Part shown: positions 36,852-47,405 of the stretch, in pieces
Layout of the letters: each line of letters starts with the position of its first letter
How positions within the stretch are numbered: the stretch's first letter is position 1
Origin: Janibacter sp. DB-40
GTDB lineage: Bacteria; Actinomycetota; Actinomycetes; Actinomycetales; Dermatophilaceae
Direction of reading: 5' to 3'
NCBI RefSeq assembly: GCF_029510815.1
Contig: NZ_CP120360.1
Location: 1,054,001 to 1,118,000 of the forward strand
Length of the DNA: 64,000 nucleotides
The notes under the pieces: generated by a model
The model's input: the letters and a program-made list of their open reading frames with translations, nothing else
Told to the model about the DNA's origin: nothing
Databases searched by the model: none
Program-made: the position numbers and the translations under genes

Positions 36852-38186
36852 ATGCTCTATGTCCTCGGGGTCGTTCTCGCGTTCATCGGGATCGCCCTGT
36901 CCATCGCGCTGCACGAGGTCGGCCACCTCGTGCCGGCCAAGAAGTTCGGCGTGCGCGTGCCGCAGTACATGGTCGGCTTCGGGCCGACGATGTGGTCACG
37001 CACCCGCGGTGAGACCGAGTACGGCGTCAAGGCCGTCCCCCTCGGTGGCTACATCCGGATGATCGGCATGTTCCCGCCGGCCAAGGGCCAGGACCCGACG
37101 ATGACCCGGGCCTCGAGCACGGGGCGCTTCAGCCAGCTCGCCGACGAGGCCCGCAAGCAGAGCCTCGAGGAGATCAGGCCCGGCGACGACGGGCGCATGT
37201 TCTACCAGCTGCCCGTGTGGAAGCGGGTCGTGGTGATGATGGGCGGCCCGACGGTCAACCTGCTCATCGCACTCGTCCTCTTCACGGGGATCTTCACGCT
37301 CCACGGCGTGGCGGTGGCGACGCCGAAGATCTCCTCGGTGAACGAGTGCGTCGACATCACCAGCGCCGGTCAGCAGGCACGCACCGAGTGCACCCCCGAC
37401 ATGCCTGTGGCGCCGGCCAACGAGGCCGGGCTGAAGCCCGGCGACACGATCACCGCGGTCAACGGCACCTCGGTGTCGACGTGGGACGACGTGCGCCACG
37501 CCATCCGTGACAACCTGGGCGCGCCGTTGACCCTCGCCGTCACTCGGGACGGCGACCCGATGACCCTCGAGGCCGACCCGATCGTGCTCGACCTGCCCGT
37601 CTACGACGAGAACGGCCAGCTCCAGCACGACGACGACGGTGAGGTCGTCACCGAGCGGGCCGGCTTCCTCGGCGCGAGCGGCAGCCGGGAGATGCAGGAG
37701 CAGCCGGTCACGGCGGTCCCGGGCCTCTTCTGGGACCAGGTCGAGCAGACCTACGGGCTGCTGGTGAAGATCCCCGAGAAGCTCGTCGGCGTCGCGGAGG
37801 CCGCCTTCGGCAGCGCCGACCGGGATCCGAACGGCCCGATGTCGGTCGTCGGCGTCGGCCGGATCGCCGGTGAGGTCGCCAGCTCGGACGACTTCGGCGA
37901 CACCAGGGACAAGGCGGTGCTGCTGGTCTCCCTGCTCGCCTCGCTCAACCTCGTCCTCTTCGCCTTCAACACCATCCCGCTCCTGCCCCTCGACGGGGGG
38001 CACGTCGCCGGGGCGCTGTGGGAGGCGCTGAAGAAGGGCTGGGCCCGCGTGCGTGGCCGTCCCGACCCCGGGCCCGTCGACGTCGCCAAGGCGCTGCCGC
38101 TGGCCTACGGGGTCGCGCTCGCCTTCATCGGCATGACCGTGCTGCTCGTCTACGCGGACGTCGTCAAGCCGATCCGTCTGACCTGA
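36852..38186 (+). CDS. rseP: Site-2 intramembrane metalloprotease RseP/Rip1 type (M50)
   Basis: The 444-aa membrane protease has the zinc motif H21-EVGH-25 in the first helix and the second motif [19 protein letters not shown] near the C terminus. A PDZ domain lies in the middle (about 185-275, [17 protein letters not shown]). Family members cut anti-sigma factors in the membrane after a first cleavage. GACGAT ends six bases before the ATG without a ribosome binding site, suggesting a leaderless message. An Asp-rich loop at about 250-265 is extra. Confidence 0.95.
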   Translation: MLYVLGVVLAFIGIALSIALHEVGHLVPAKKFGVRVPQYMVGFGPTMWSRTRGETEYGVKAVPLGGYIRMIGMFPPAKGQDPTMTRASSTGRFSQLADEARKQSLEEIRPGDDGRMFYQLPVWKRVVVMMGGPTVNLLIALVLFTGIFTLHGVAVATPKISSVNECVDITSAGQQARTECTPDMPVAPANEAGLKPGDTITAVNGTSVSTWDDVRHAIRDNLGAPLTLAVTRDGDPMTLEADPIVLDLPVYDENGQLQHDDDGEVVTERAGFLGASGSREMQEQPVTAVPGLFWDQVEQTYGLLVKIPEKLVGVAEAAFGSADRDPNGPMSVVGVGRIAGEVASSDDFGDTRDKAVLLVSLLASLNLVLFAFNTIPLLPLDGGHVAGALWEALKKGWARVRGRPDPGPVDVAKALPLAYGVALAFIGMTVLLVYADVVKPIRLT

Positions 38187-38244
38187 CGCGGGGCAGCTGG
38201 AGGTACCCAGCGGGCGTTCAGACACCGGGACGCATAATGGGGGC

Positions 38245-39402
<1,158 letters not shown>

Positions 39403-39447
39403 CCCCCTTCGCCCCCGACATGCAGGTGGGCTCACTAGGGTGGGGGA

Positions 39448-40293
39448 GTGCTGCGCACCCGCCAACCGATCCGGCTCCTCGGCGTCGACGACGTCGATGA
39501 CGCCCTGGACCTGTGTGCGCGCGATCCCGCGGCGAACGTCTTCGTCGCCAGCCGGATCCTCGACGGGGGGCTCGGCCCCGGATCCACCGCAGCGCACGGC
39601 TACTTCGCCGACGGGCGGCTCGAGGCCTTCGTCTGGTCCTACGCCAACGTCGTCCCCGTCAACACCGGACCGGACAGCTGGGGCCCCCTGGCGGGCCAGG
39701 TCAAGCGCATGCGGCGACGCAGCGCCTCCTTCCTCGGGCCCCGCGAGGAGGTCCTCGGCCTGTGGAACGAGACGCGGTCGGCCTTCCCCCGGCCGCGGGC
39801 CATGCGCTCGGAGCAGCCGCTCATGGCCACCCGCACCAAGCCGTCACAGCTGGGCTTCCCGGTCGACGCACGAGTGCGGCCGGCGCAGCTCGAGGAGGTC
39901 GACCTCGTCCTGCCGGCCGCCGAGCACATGTTCACCCACGAGATCGGCTACCGCCCCTACAGCGGCAGCCCGGCCTTCTACCGTGACTCGATCTGGCGCC
40001 TGATCCGCCAGGGACGCACCTACGTCGTCATCGAGGACGGACGGGTGATCTTCAAGGCCGACATCGGCTCGGTCGCCCTCGACGCGTGCCAGATCCAGGG
40101 CGTCTGGCTCTCCCCGGAGCTGCGCGGGCAGGGCCTGGCAGCCGGCTTCATGGCCTCGGTGGTGGAGCAGACCATGGCCGACCACGCCCCCTTCGTCACG
40201 CTGTACGTCAACGACTACAACGTGGCCGCCCTGGCGACCTACGACCGCATCGGCATGCAGCGGGTGGGCACCTTCGCGACGATCCTCTTCTGA
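39448..40293 (+). CDS. GNAT family acetyltransferase (DUF4081-type N terminus)
   Basis: The 281-aa protein has an N-terminal ~115-residue domain (LDLCARDPAANVFVASRIL) and a C-terminal GNAT domain. The latter has the acetyl-CoA signature VWLSPELRGQGLAAGFMASVVE and the end YVNDYNVAALATYDRIGMQRVG. This gene sits after ispG throughout actinobacteria; its substrate is not known to me. TAGGGT at 39436-39441 lies six bases before the GTG with no ribosome binding site. The stop TGA abuts the stop of the convergent oxidoreductase. Confidence 0.87.
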   Translation: MLRTRQPIRLLGVDDVDDALDLCARDPAANVFVASRILDGGLGPGSTAAHGYFADGRLEAFVWSYANVVPVNTGPDSWGPLAGQVKRMRRRSASFLGPREEVLGLWNETRSAFPRPRAMRSEQPLMATRTKPSQLGFPVDARVRPAQLEEVDLVLPAAEHMFTHEIGYRPYSGSPAFYRDSIWRLIRQGRTYVVIEDGRVIFKADIGSVALDACQIQGVWLSPELRGQGLAAGFMASVVEQTMADHAPFVTLYVNDYNVAALATYDRIGMQRVGTFATILF

Positions 40294-41262
40294 TCAGAGG
40301 GTGAAGACGACCTTGCCCACGAGGTCGCCCGACTCCATCGCCGCAAAACCGTCGCGGGCCTGCTCCAGCGGCAGCGTGCGGTCGATGAGCGGCCGCGCGC
40401 CCGAGGAGTCGAGCAGCCGCATGAGGTCACCCAGCTCGTCCCGGGACCCCATCGTCGAGCCGATGACGCTCAGCTGGAGGAAGAAGATCCGGGTCAGGTG
40501 CGCGTCGTCGGGCCGGGCCCCGGAGGTGTGCCCGCAGATGACGATGCGGCCGCCGGGGCGGAGGGAGCGGATCGAGTGGTCCCACGTGGCGCGGCCGACG
40601 GTCTCCATGACGGCGTCGACCTTCTCCGGCAGCCGCTCGTTCGAGTCGAAGACCGCGTGGGCGCCCAGCTCGAGCGCCCGGGCCTTCTTGTCCTCGCTGC
40701 GCGAGGTGGCCAGCACCCGCACGCCGGCGGCGCGGGCCAGGGTGATCAGCGCGGTGGCCACCCCACCGCCGACGCCCTGGACCAGCACGGTCTCACCGGG
40801 GCGCACGCCGCCACGGACGAAGAGCATCCGGTAGGCGGTCAGCCACGCCGTCGGCAGGCACGCGGCCTCGGCCATCGACAGGCCGGCGGGCTTGGCGAGG
40901 ACGTTGCGGGCCGGGACGACCACGGTGTCGGCGAAGGTGCCCTGGTGCTTCTCGGACAGCAGCGAGCGGCGCGGGTCGTTCGTCTCGTCGCCGGTGAACC
41001 CGGGTGAGGAGATCACCGAGTGGACGACGACCTCGCGGCCGTCCTCGTCCAGTCCGGCGGCGTCGCACCCGAGGATCATCGGCAGCTTGTCCTCGCCGAG
41101 CCCGACGCCCTTGAGCGACCACAGGTCGTGGTGGTTGAGCGCGGCTGCCTGCACCGTGACGCGCACCCAGCCGTCCGGGACCTCCGGCTCGGGACGCTCA
41201 CCCACCACCAGTCCGGACAGCGGGTCGTCGGGGTTGATGCTCTCGGCGTACACGGCACGCAT
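40294..41262 (-). CDS. Zinc-binding-dehydrogenase-family NADPH:quinone oxidoreductase
   Basis: The 322-aa MDR-superfamily enzyme has a GroES-like N-terminal domain (QAAALNHHDLW, LGCDAAGLDEDGREV) and a Rossmann domain with VLVQGVGGGVATALITLARAAG and the cofactor loop ATSRSEDKKARALELG. Cysteines of the structural zinc site are absent, so quinone or enal reduction is likely. The ATG at 41262 has GAGAGGAC upstream. Confidence 0.85.
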   Translation of the reverse strand: MRAVYAESINPDDPLSGLVVGERPEPEVPDGWVRVTVQAAALNHHDLWSLKGVGLGEDKLPMILGCDAAGLDEDGREVVVHSVISSPGFTGDETNDPRRSLLSEKHQGTFADTVVVPARNVLAKPAGLSMAEAACLPTAWLTAYRMLFVRGGVRPGETVLVQGVGGGVATALITLARAAGVRVLATSRSEDKKARALELGAHAVFDSNERLPEKVDAVMETVGRATWDHSIRSLRPGGRIVICGHTSGARPDDAHLTRIFFLQLSVIGSTMGSRDELGDLMRLLDSSGARPLIDRTLPLEQARDGFAAMESGDLVGKVVFTL

Positions 41263-41421
41263 GGACGCGTCCTCTCGATCGGGGGGCTCTCTCCGGCCAC
41301 TCTGCCAGCGCGGACTCAGGAGATCCACGGGGGTCCACGGGGGCGCAGGTCGCTCTGCGACCGTGAGCCCCTGTGCGAGCGGCTAGCGTGAGCGGAGCCA
41401 CGTCGATCGCAAGGAGCGAGC

Positions 41422-43161
41422 ATGCCGACCATCGCGGACAACGCCGTCGCCGCACTGCGGGCCAACGGGGTGACCCGGGCCTACGGGATCCCCGGCGACT
41501 CCCTCAACGGCTTCACCGAGGCCATGCGCCGGGACGGGTCGATCGAGTGGACCCTGGTGCGCCACGAGGAGGCCGCGGCCTTCGCCGCCGCGGCGGACGC
41601 CGAGCTGACGGGTGAGCTGGCGGTCGTGCTCGGCAGCTGCGGCCCGGGCAACCTGCACCTGATCAACGGGCTCTTCGACGCCCACCGCAACCGGGTCCCG
41701 GTGCTGGCCATCGCCGCGCAGATCCCCAGTTCGGAGATCGGCAGCGGGTACTTCCAGGAGACCCACCCGCAGAACCTCTTCCAGGAATGCAGCCTGTACT
41801 GCGAGATGGTCTCCGACCCCCAGCAGATGCCGCGGATGCTGGAGACGGCGATGCGGGCGGCGATACAGCAGCGTGGTGTGGCGGTGCTCGTCGTGCCCGG
41901 CGACGTCGCCCAGGCGGAGGCGGTCGACGAGCGGGTCACCATCATCGAGCGGGCGCACGCCAGGGTCGTCCCGCAGGCGGACCAGCTGGAGCGGGCGGCG
42001 CAGCTGCTCAACTCATCCCGCCGCACGACGATGCTCGTCGGTGTGGGCGCCCAGGACGCGAAGGAGGAGGTCCTCGAGCTCGCCGACACCCTCGCCGCAC
42101 CGATCGTGCACACCCTGCGCAGCAAGCAGCACATCGAGGGGGACAACCCCTTCGACGTCGGGCTGACCGGCCTGCTGGGCTTCGCCTCGGGCTACCGGGC
42201 CATGGAGGAGGCCGACACCATCCTCATGCTGGGCACGGACTTCCCGTACCGGCAGTTCTACCCGGAGGGCACGAGGCTCATCCAGGTCGACCTGCGCGGG
42301 GAACAGCTCGGGAAGCGGGCGCCCCTCGACCTCGGCCTCGTGGGCGACGTCGGTGAGACGGTCCGAGAGCTGCTCCCGCTGCTGCGCCGCAACACCCGCC
42401 GTGCGCACCTCGACGACGCGGTCACGCACTACGGCCGCACCCGCGAGAAGCTCGACGACCTCGCCGTGCCGACGAAGAAGGGCCTGCTGCGCAGGAACGA
42501 GGCCATCCATCCGCAGTACCTCGCGCGGGTGGTCAACGAGGTCGCCGACGACGACGCCATCATCGTCCCCGACGTCGGCTCGCCCGTCGTCTACGCCGCC
42601 CGGTACGTGCAGTGCCACGGGGACCGCCGCGTCATCGGCTCCTTCATCCACGGCTCGATGGCCAACGCCGTGCCGCACGCGATCGGCGCCCAGACCGCCT
42701 TCCCGGAGCGCCAGGTCATCACGCTCAGCGGCGACGGGGGCCTGACGATGCTCATGGGCGAGCTGCTCACCGTGCGCCAGCTGGACCTGCCGATCAAGAT
42801 CGTCGTCCTGAACAACTCGTCGCTGAACTTCGTCGAGCTGGAGATGAAGGCCGCCGGCCTGCCGGACTTCGGCACCGGGCTGGACAACCCGGACTTCGCG
42901 AAGGTGGCCGAGGCCATGGGCATCCGTGGCTGGCGGGTGGAGGAGTCGGGGGAGCTCGAGCCCGCGGTGCGCGAGGCCTTCGCCCACGACGGGCCGGCCC
43001 TCGTCGACGTCGTCACCGACCGCCAGGAGCTGACGATCCCGCCGGCGATCTCCGCGGAGCAGGTCAAGGGCTTCACGCTCTACGCCCTGCGGACGGTGAT
43101 GTCCGGTCGCGGTGACGAGCTGATCGACCTGTCCCGGTCCAACCTGCGACAGATCTTCTAG
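41422..43161 (+). CDS. poxB: Thiamine-dependent pyruvate oxidase/dehydrogenase (PoxB type)
   Basis: The 579-aa protein has the three TPP-enzyme domains: N-terminal PYR (YGIPGDSLNGF, HEEAAAFAAAADAELTG), central FAD-like domain and C-terminal PP domain with the TPP-Mg motif LSGDGGLTMLMGELLTV ... NNSSL. It would decarboxylate pyruvate to acetate, passing electrons to quinone (PoxB) or oxygen. TAGCGT at 41384-41389 could be the -10 box and AAGGAG precedes the ATG. The neighbouring GNAT and sirtuin suggest an acetate/acyl-modification theme. Confidence 0.88.
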   Translation: MPTIADNAVAALRANGVTRAYGIPGDSLNGFTEAMRRDGSIEWTLVRHEEAAAFAAAADAELTGELAVVLGSCGPGNLHLINGLFDAHRNRVPVLAIAAQIPSSEIGSGYFQETHPQNLFQECSLYCEMVSDPQQMPRMLETAMRAAIQQRGVAVLVVPGDVAQAEAVDERVTIIERAHARVVPQADQLERAAQLLNSSRRTTMLVGVGAQDAKEEVLELADTLAAPIVHTLRSKQHIEGDNPFDVGLTGLLGFASGYRAMEEADTILMLGTDFPYRQFYPEGTRLIQVDLRGEQLGKRAPLDLGLVGDVGETVRELLPLLRRNTRRAHLDDAVTHYGRTREKLDDLAVPTKKGLLRRNEAIHPQYLARVVNEVADDDAIIVPDVGSPVVYAARYVQCHGDRRVIGSFIHGSMANAVPHAIGAQTAFPERQVITLSGDGGLTMLMGELLTVRQLDLPIKIVVLNNSSLNFVELEMKAAGLPDFGTGLDNPDFAKVAEAMGIRGWRVEESGELEPAVREAFAHDGPALVDVVTDRQELTIPPAISAEQVKGFTLYALRTVMSGRGDELIDLSRSNLRQIF

Positions 43162-43164
43162 ACG

Positions 43165-44016
43165 ATGCTGGAGTGGTCGGCGACGACCGACGCGGACGTC
43201 GGGGCACTGGTGCGTCTCGGGCGGGCCTGCCTGGAGCGGGACGGCGGTCTGCCCGACCTGGCCGACCCGGAGCACATGCGCACCTCCTTCGTCACCGGTC
43301 AGGCGATCTGCGGGCGCGACGAGCTCGGCGACGTCTTGGCCGCCGCCGCGATCGGCCGCGACTCCGCCGGCGGGCGCACCGCGACGGGGCTCGTCGACCC
43401 CGCGGTGATGGGGCAGGGCGTGGGCCACGAGCTCGCCGAATGGGTCGCCCGCCACGCCGGTGGGCCGGTGCGCTTCGTCATGGACTCGGTCAGCCCCGAG
43501 TCCGAGAGCCTGCTCGTCGACATCGGGCTGCACCGCGTCTTCGCGGAGACGATCATGCGCCACTCGCTGCGGCACGTCCCCGTGGTCAAGGTGCCCGACG
43601 ACATCGTCACGCTGCCCTTCACCGACGACACGTCCGAGGCCTTCCGCCGCGCCTACCAGGAGGCCTTCGGCGATCAACCGGGTTACGACGAAGGGAGTGC
43701 CCGGGCCTGGGGCCGGTGGTTGCGTGAGCAACGCGGCTTCGTGCCCGAGGACTCACGCGTGGCGATGGACCGCTCGGGCCACGTGGCCGGCTTCGTCACC
43801 GTCAGCGAGGGTTGGATCGAGGAGGTCGGTGTGGTGCCGGCCTGGCGCGGTCGGCGGCTGGGTGCCCATCTCGTGGCCCGTACCCTGACGGCGATCGAGA
43901 AGCAGGGCCATACCGAGGCCTGGCTGGCCGTCGACTGCCGGAACCCGGCACGCTCGCTCTACGAGCGCCTCGGGTTCCGCAGTCACGGCACCCGGGCCCT
44001 GTACGACCAGCGATGA
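43165..44016 (+). CDS. Tandem-GNAT acetyltransferase, mycothiol-synthase-like
   Basis: The 283-aa protein has two GNAT repeats: a degenerate N-terminal half (ATGLVDPAVMGQGVGHELAEWV) and an intact C-terminal half (VGVVPAWRGRRLGAHLVARTL, NPARSLYERLGFRSHGTRAL). The layout resembles MshD, but the mycothiol-specific residues cannot be confirmed by eye. It starts three bases after the poxB stop, so it is co-transcribed. Confidence 0.78.
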   Translation: MLEWSATTDADVGALVRLGRACLERDGGLPDLADPEHMRTSFVTGQAICGRDELGDVLAAAAIGRDSAGGRTATGLVDPAVMGQGVGHELAEWVARHAGGPVRFVMDSVSPESESLLVDIGLHRVFAETIMRHSLRHVPVVKVPDDIVTLPFTDDTSEAFRRAYQEAFGDQPGYDEGSARAWGRWLREQRGFVPEDSRVAMDRSGHVAGFVTVSEGWIEEVGVVPAWRGRRLGAHLVARTLTAIEKQGHTEAWLAVDCRNPARSLYERLGFRSHGTRALYDQR

Positions 44017-44044
44017 CCACCCCGCACCCCGCAGGAGGAGACCG

Positions 44045-44836
44045 ATGACGACGCCGGAGACGACCGCAGACGCCCTGCCCGAGGAGGTGGTCGCCGCCGT
44101 GCGCGGCGCCCGCCGCGTGCTCGTCCTCTCGGGCGCCGGGATGAGCGCCGAGTCGGGGGTGCCGACCTTCCGCGACGCCCAGACCGGGCTGTGGGAGGAG
44201 TTCGACCCCGCGCAGCTGGCGACCGCCGAGGCGTGGCAGGAGGATCCCCCCTTCGTCTGGGGTTGGTACGCGTGGCGGATGCACCTGGTGCGGGGGGTCG
44301 ACCCCAATGCCGGCCACCGGGCCCTCGCCGAGCTCGGGCGGCTGCGGGAGGTGGCGATCTCGACGCAGAACGTCGACGACCTGCACGAGCGGGCCGGCTC
44401 GGACGTCGCCGCGCACGTCCACGGGTCCCTCTTCGCGCTGCGGTGCGCGGACTGCGGCGTCCCGTACGCGCAGGAGGTCGACCTCCCGAGCGAGCCGCAG
44501 GAGCGCCTCACCCCGCCGGAGTGTCCCGCGTGCGGGGGACACGTGCGCCCCGGCGTCGTGTGGTTCGGCGAGATGCTCCCCGAGGCGGACGTCGCGGCGA
44601 CCGAGTCCGCGATCGACGCGCTGGAGCCCGGTGACGTCGCCCTCGTCGTCGGCACGTCCGGGATCGTCTTCCCGGCGGCCGGCTACCCGGCGATGGCCCG
44701 CGCCGAGGGGGCCACGGTCATCGAGATCAACCCGCTCGAGACCGACATCTCCGACATGTGCCACCACGTCGTGCGCGGGACCGCGGCCGAGGTGCTGCCC
44801 GCACTCGTCGCCGCCGTCCGCGACGCGGACCGGTGA
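44045..44836 (+). CDS. Class III sirtuin NAD-dependent deacylase
   Basis: The 263-aa Sir2 protein has GAGMSAESGVPTFR, QNVDDLHERAG, catalytic His126 and four zinc cysteines (134, 137, 160, 163). It carries Tyr75 and Arg78 in WYAWR, the pair that in class III enzymes (CobB, SIRT5) binds succinyl or malonyl groups. Removal of acidic acyl groups from lysine is therefore likely. GGAGGAG precedes the ATG. It overlaps the next gene by GTGA. Confidence 0.93.
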   Translation: MTTPETTADALPEEVVAAVRGARRVLVLSGAGMSAESGVPTFRDAQTGLWEEFDPAQLATAEAWQEDPPFVWGWYAWRMHLVRGVDPNAGHRALAELGRLREVAISTQNVDDLHERAGSDVAAHVHGSLFALRCADCGVPYAQEVDLPSEPQERLTPPECPACGGHVRPGVVWFGEMLPEADVAATESAIDALEPGDVALVVGTSGIVFPAAGYPAMARAEGATVIEINPLETDISDMCHHVVRGTAAEVLPALVAAVRDADR

Positions 44837-45462
44837 ATCCCGTCGTCCTCGATCTGCCCTTCCGTGGGCGCTGGCGCGCGGAGATGAGCCCCGCGCGGCG
44901 GGTACCCAGCCACGGCACCGAGGCCTACGGGTCGAGTCACGCGATCGACTTCGTCGCGGTCGACGAGCGCGGCCGCAGCGCCCCGTCGTCGTGGCGCAGC
45001 GTGCTGGCCACCGAGCCGCCCGAGGGCTTCCTCGGTTTCGGCGCCGAGGTCCTCGCACCCGTGGCCGGCACCGTGGTCGCCACCCACGACGGCGAGCCGG
45101 ACCACGAGGGGCGACGCTCGCCCTTCGCCCTCGTGCCGTACGCGCTCACCCAGGCCTCCCGGGCGCGGTCCGGCCACCACGCCCTCGCCGGGAACCACGT
45201 CGTCATCGAGATCACCGGCGGCCGGGTCGTCCTCCTGGCCCACCTGCGATGCGGCTCCCTGCGGGTGGAGCCGGGCCGGCAGGTGGCCACCGGCGACGTC
45301 GTGGGGGAGTGCGGCAACTCCGGCAACTCCACCGAGCCGCACGTGCACCTCCAGGTCAGCGACCGCAGCGACTGGGACCGCGCGAAGGGGGTGCCGCTCG
45401 CCTTCCGCCTGGCCGACGGCGTGCGGGTACCGCGGGAGCGCGAGGTCGTGCGGGGTGACTAG
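44833..45462 (+). CDS. M23 (LytM-like) family metallopeptidase
   Basis: The 209-aa protein has the M23 pattern: SSHAIDFVAVD (first His and Asp), a long insertion, then GECGNSGNSTEPHVHLQV with the HxH. There is no signal peptide, so it may be cytosolic or noncanonically exported. The start GTG overlaps the sirtuin stop. The gene ends with CTAG shared with the stop of the convergent EamA gene. Confidence 0.82.
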   Translation: MNPVVLDLPFRGRWRAEMSPARRVPSHGTEAYGSSHAIDFVAVDERGRSAPSSWRSVLATEPPEGFLGFGAEVLAPVAGTVVATHDGEPDHEGRRSPFALVPYALTQASRARSGHHALAGNHVVIEITGGRVVLLAHLRCGSLRVEPGRQVATGDVVGECGNSGNSTEPHVHLQVSDRSDWDRAKGVPLAFRLADGVRVPREREVVRGD

Positions 45463-46382
45463 CGCGTGCCGGCCACGGGCACGGGGACCGGCTCCGGCTC
45501 GACCGGGACACGGCGCCGGGACCGGCTGGAGGCCAGCAGCACGCCGCCGATGACGAGCGCACCACCGAGCAGCTCGAGCGGCTGCGGGACCTCCGCGAGG
45601 ACCAGCCAGGCCAACCCGATGCCGGTGACCGGGACGAGCAGCGAGAAGGGCGCGACCGACCCGGCCGGGTGCCGGGCCATCAGCCAGGTCCAGATCCCGG
45701 AGCCGACGACGGTCGCGATGATCGTCGTGTAGGCCAGACCTCCCCACGCCAGCAGGGCGTCGCTCGAGAGCGAGGCGGTGAGGGCCTCGCCGATGCGGGC
45801 CGGTCCTTCGGTGGCCAGGGACAGCGCGAGGAGCGGGACGGGCGGCACCACGGTCATCCACATCGTCAGGTGCAGCGGTCGCGGGGCCGCGGCGAGGCGT
45901 GAGGAGAGGTTGCCGAAGGCCCACCCCAGCCCCGCCAGCAGGGTCAGGACGAAGGGGAGGATCCCCGCCGCGCCGTCCATGCGCTGGCTGCCGACCACCG
46001 CCATGCCGGCTGCGGCGACGAGCACACCGGAGCCCGCGCGCAGGGTGAGGTGCTCACCCAGGAGGGCCGCGCCGAGCACGACGGTGAAGGGCGCCGAGCT
46101 CTGCAGGACGAGGGAGGCGAGGCCCGTCGGCATGCCGCTGGCCATCGCGAGGTAGAGGAAGGCGAACTGCAGGACGCCGAACCCCGCCCCGTACCCGAGG
46201 AGCCACCGGGTCGGGACCTGCGGACGCGGCACGAGGACGATCGTCGGGATCGCCAGGAGGGTGAAGCGCAGCGCCGCGCACAGCAGGGGCGGGAAGACCT
46301 CGAGGGAGGCGTGGATGGCGAGGAAGTTCGCGCCCCAGATGACGGCGACGGTCGCGGCGAGCAGCCGGTGGCGGATGGGCAT
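45459..46382 (-). CDS. EamA/DMT-family transporter
   Basis: The 307-aa protein has ten hydrophobic segments in two EamA repeats (AVIWGANFLAIHASLEVFPP and GWAFGNLSSRLAAAP). Family members export amino acids or metabolites. The ATG at 46382 fits the repeat start; an in-frame ATG at 46418 would add 12 residues. It is divergent from a LysR-type gene, the likely regulator. Confidence 0.85.
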   Translation of the reverse strand: MPIRHRLLAATVAVIWGANFLAIHASLEVFPPLLCAALRFTLLAIPTIVLVPRPQVPTRWLLGYGAGFGVLQFAFLYLAMASGMPTGLASLVLQSSAPFTVVLGAALLGEHLTLRAGSGVLVAAAGMAVVGSQRMDGAAGILPFVLTLLAGLGWAFGNLSSRLAAAPRPLHLTMWMTVVPPVPLLALSLATEGPARIGEALTASLSSDALLAWGGLAYTTIIATVVGSGIWTWLMARHPAGSVAPFSLLVPVTGIGLAWLVLAEVPQPLELLGGALVIGGVLLASSRSRRRVPVEPEPVPVPVAGTR

Positions 46383-46454
46383 GACCTCGATCCTGCGCCC
46401 CTCGACCATGCAGGACAAGCGAATACTCGTGCATCATCGGGTTAGGGTCCCTGC

Positions 46455-47351
46455 ATGGACATCCGGCACCTGGAGCTGCTGAGGGACCTGCGTGAGCGGG
46501 GGAGCCTGGCGGCCGTCGCCGCGGCCACCCACCGCACTCCCTCGGCCCTGTCCCAGCAGCTGCGCACCGCGCAGCGGGCGGCCGGGACCGCGCTCGTCGA
46601 GCAGGACGGACGCCGGCTCCGGCTCACCGAGGCGGGGGAGCTGCTCGCCGACGGAGCGGACGACGTGGCGGCGGCGATCGCGCGCGTGCAGGCCCGCCTG
46701 GAGGAGCACCGCGGTCACCCCGTCGGCCGGGTGCGCGTCGCCGGCCTGCCGAGTGCCCTGACCTTCCTGCTGCCGGGGACCTTCGCGGCGCTCGCCGGCT
46801 CCGGGGTCACCCTCGACGTCACGGACCGGGACCTCGCCGAGCCGGACTACGCGGCCGCCGCCGCGGACGCCGACATCGTCGTCGCGCACTCCCTCGTCAG
46901 CGACGTGCCGGCCGGCTCGGCGGGGCTGCACCGCACGGTGCTCGCCCGCGAACCGCTCGACGTCGCCCTCCCCGTCGATCACCCGCTCGCGGCCCGGGAG
47001 GGGCTGCGGGCCCGGGACGTCGCCGGCGAGCCGTGGATCGGCGTGCCCGAGCACTACCCCTTCGACACCGTGCTCGAGCGCATCTCCGCGGCCTGCGACG
47101 TGGCGATCAGCCCGCGCCTGCGCATGCGCGACAACCAGCTCATCGCCGCACTGGTGGCGGCGGGGGAGGGCATCGCCCTGCTGCCGCGGTACACCACGGA
47201 CGAAGGGGGCGGACTCGCCCTTCGTCCCCTGCTCGACGTGCCCTCCGCCCGCTGGGTCGTCGCCCTCTCCCGGCCGGACCGGGCGGAGCGGGCCGCGGTG
47301 CGGCTCGTCACCCGCACGCTCGCCGAGGTCGGCACCGCGGTCGCCGTCTGA
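46455..47351 (+). CDS. LysR-family transcriptional regulator
   Basis: The 298-aa protein has the LysR helix-turn-helix (DIRHLELLRDLRERGSLAAVAAATHRTPSALSQQLRTAQRAAG) and a substrate-binding domain (about 92-290). TAGGGT at 46443-46448 ends six bases before the ATG with no ribosome binding site: a leaderless arrangement. ATGCA and TGCAT flank 17 bases in the divergent region and might be its binding site. It probably controls the EamA exporter. Confidence 0.87.
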   Translation: MDIRHLELLRDLRERGSLAAVAAATHRTPSALSQQLRTAQRAAGTALVEQDGRRLRLTEAGELLADGADDVAAAIARVQARLEEHRGHPVGRVRVAGLPSALTFLLPGTFAALAGSGVTLDVTDRDLAEPDYAAAAADADIVVAHSLVSDVPAGSAGLHRTVLAREPLDVALPVDHPLAAREGLRARDVAGEPWIGVPEHYPFDTVLERISAACDVAISPRLRMRDNQLIAALVAAGEGIALLPRYTTDEGGGLALRPLLDVPSARWVVALSRPDRAERAAVRLVTRTLAEVGTAVAV

Positions 47352-47405
47352 CCCGGACGATATCCTTGGTCGGTACCGACCCCGTCACCTCCAGGAGCCG
47401 CTCCC

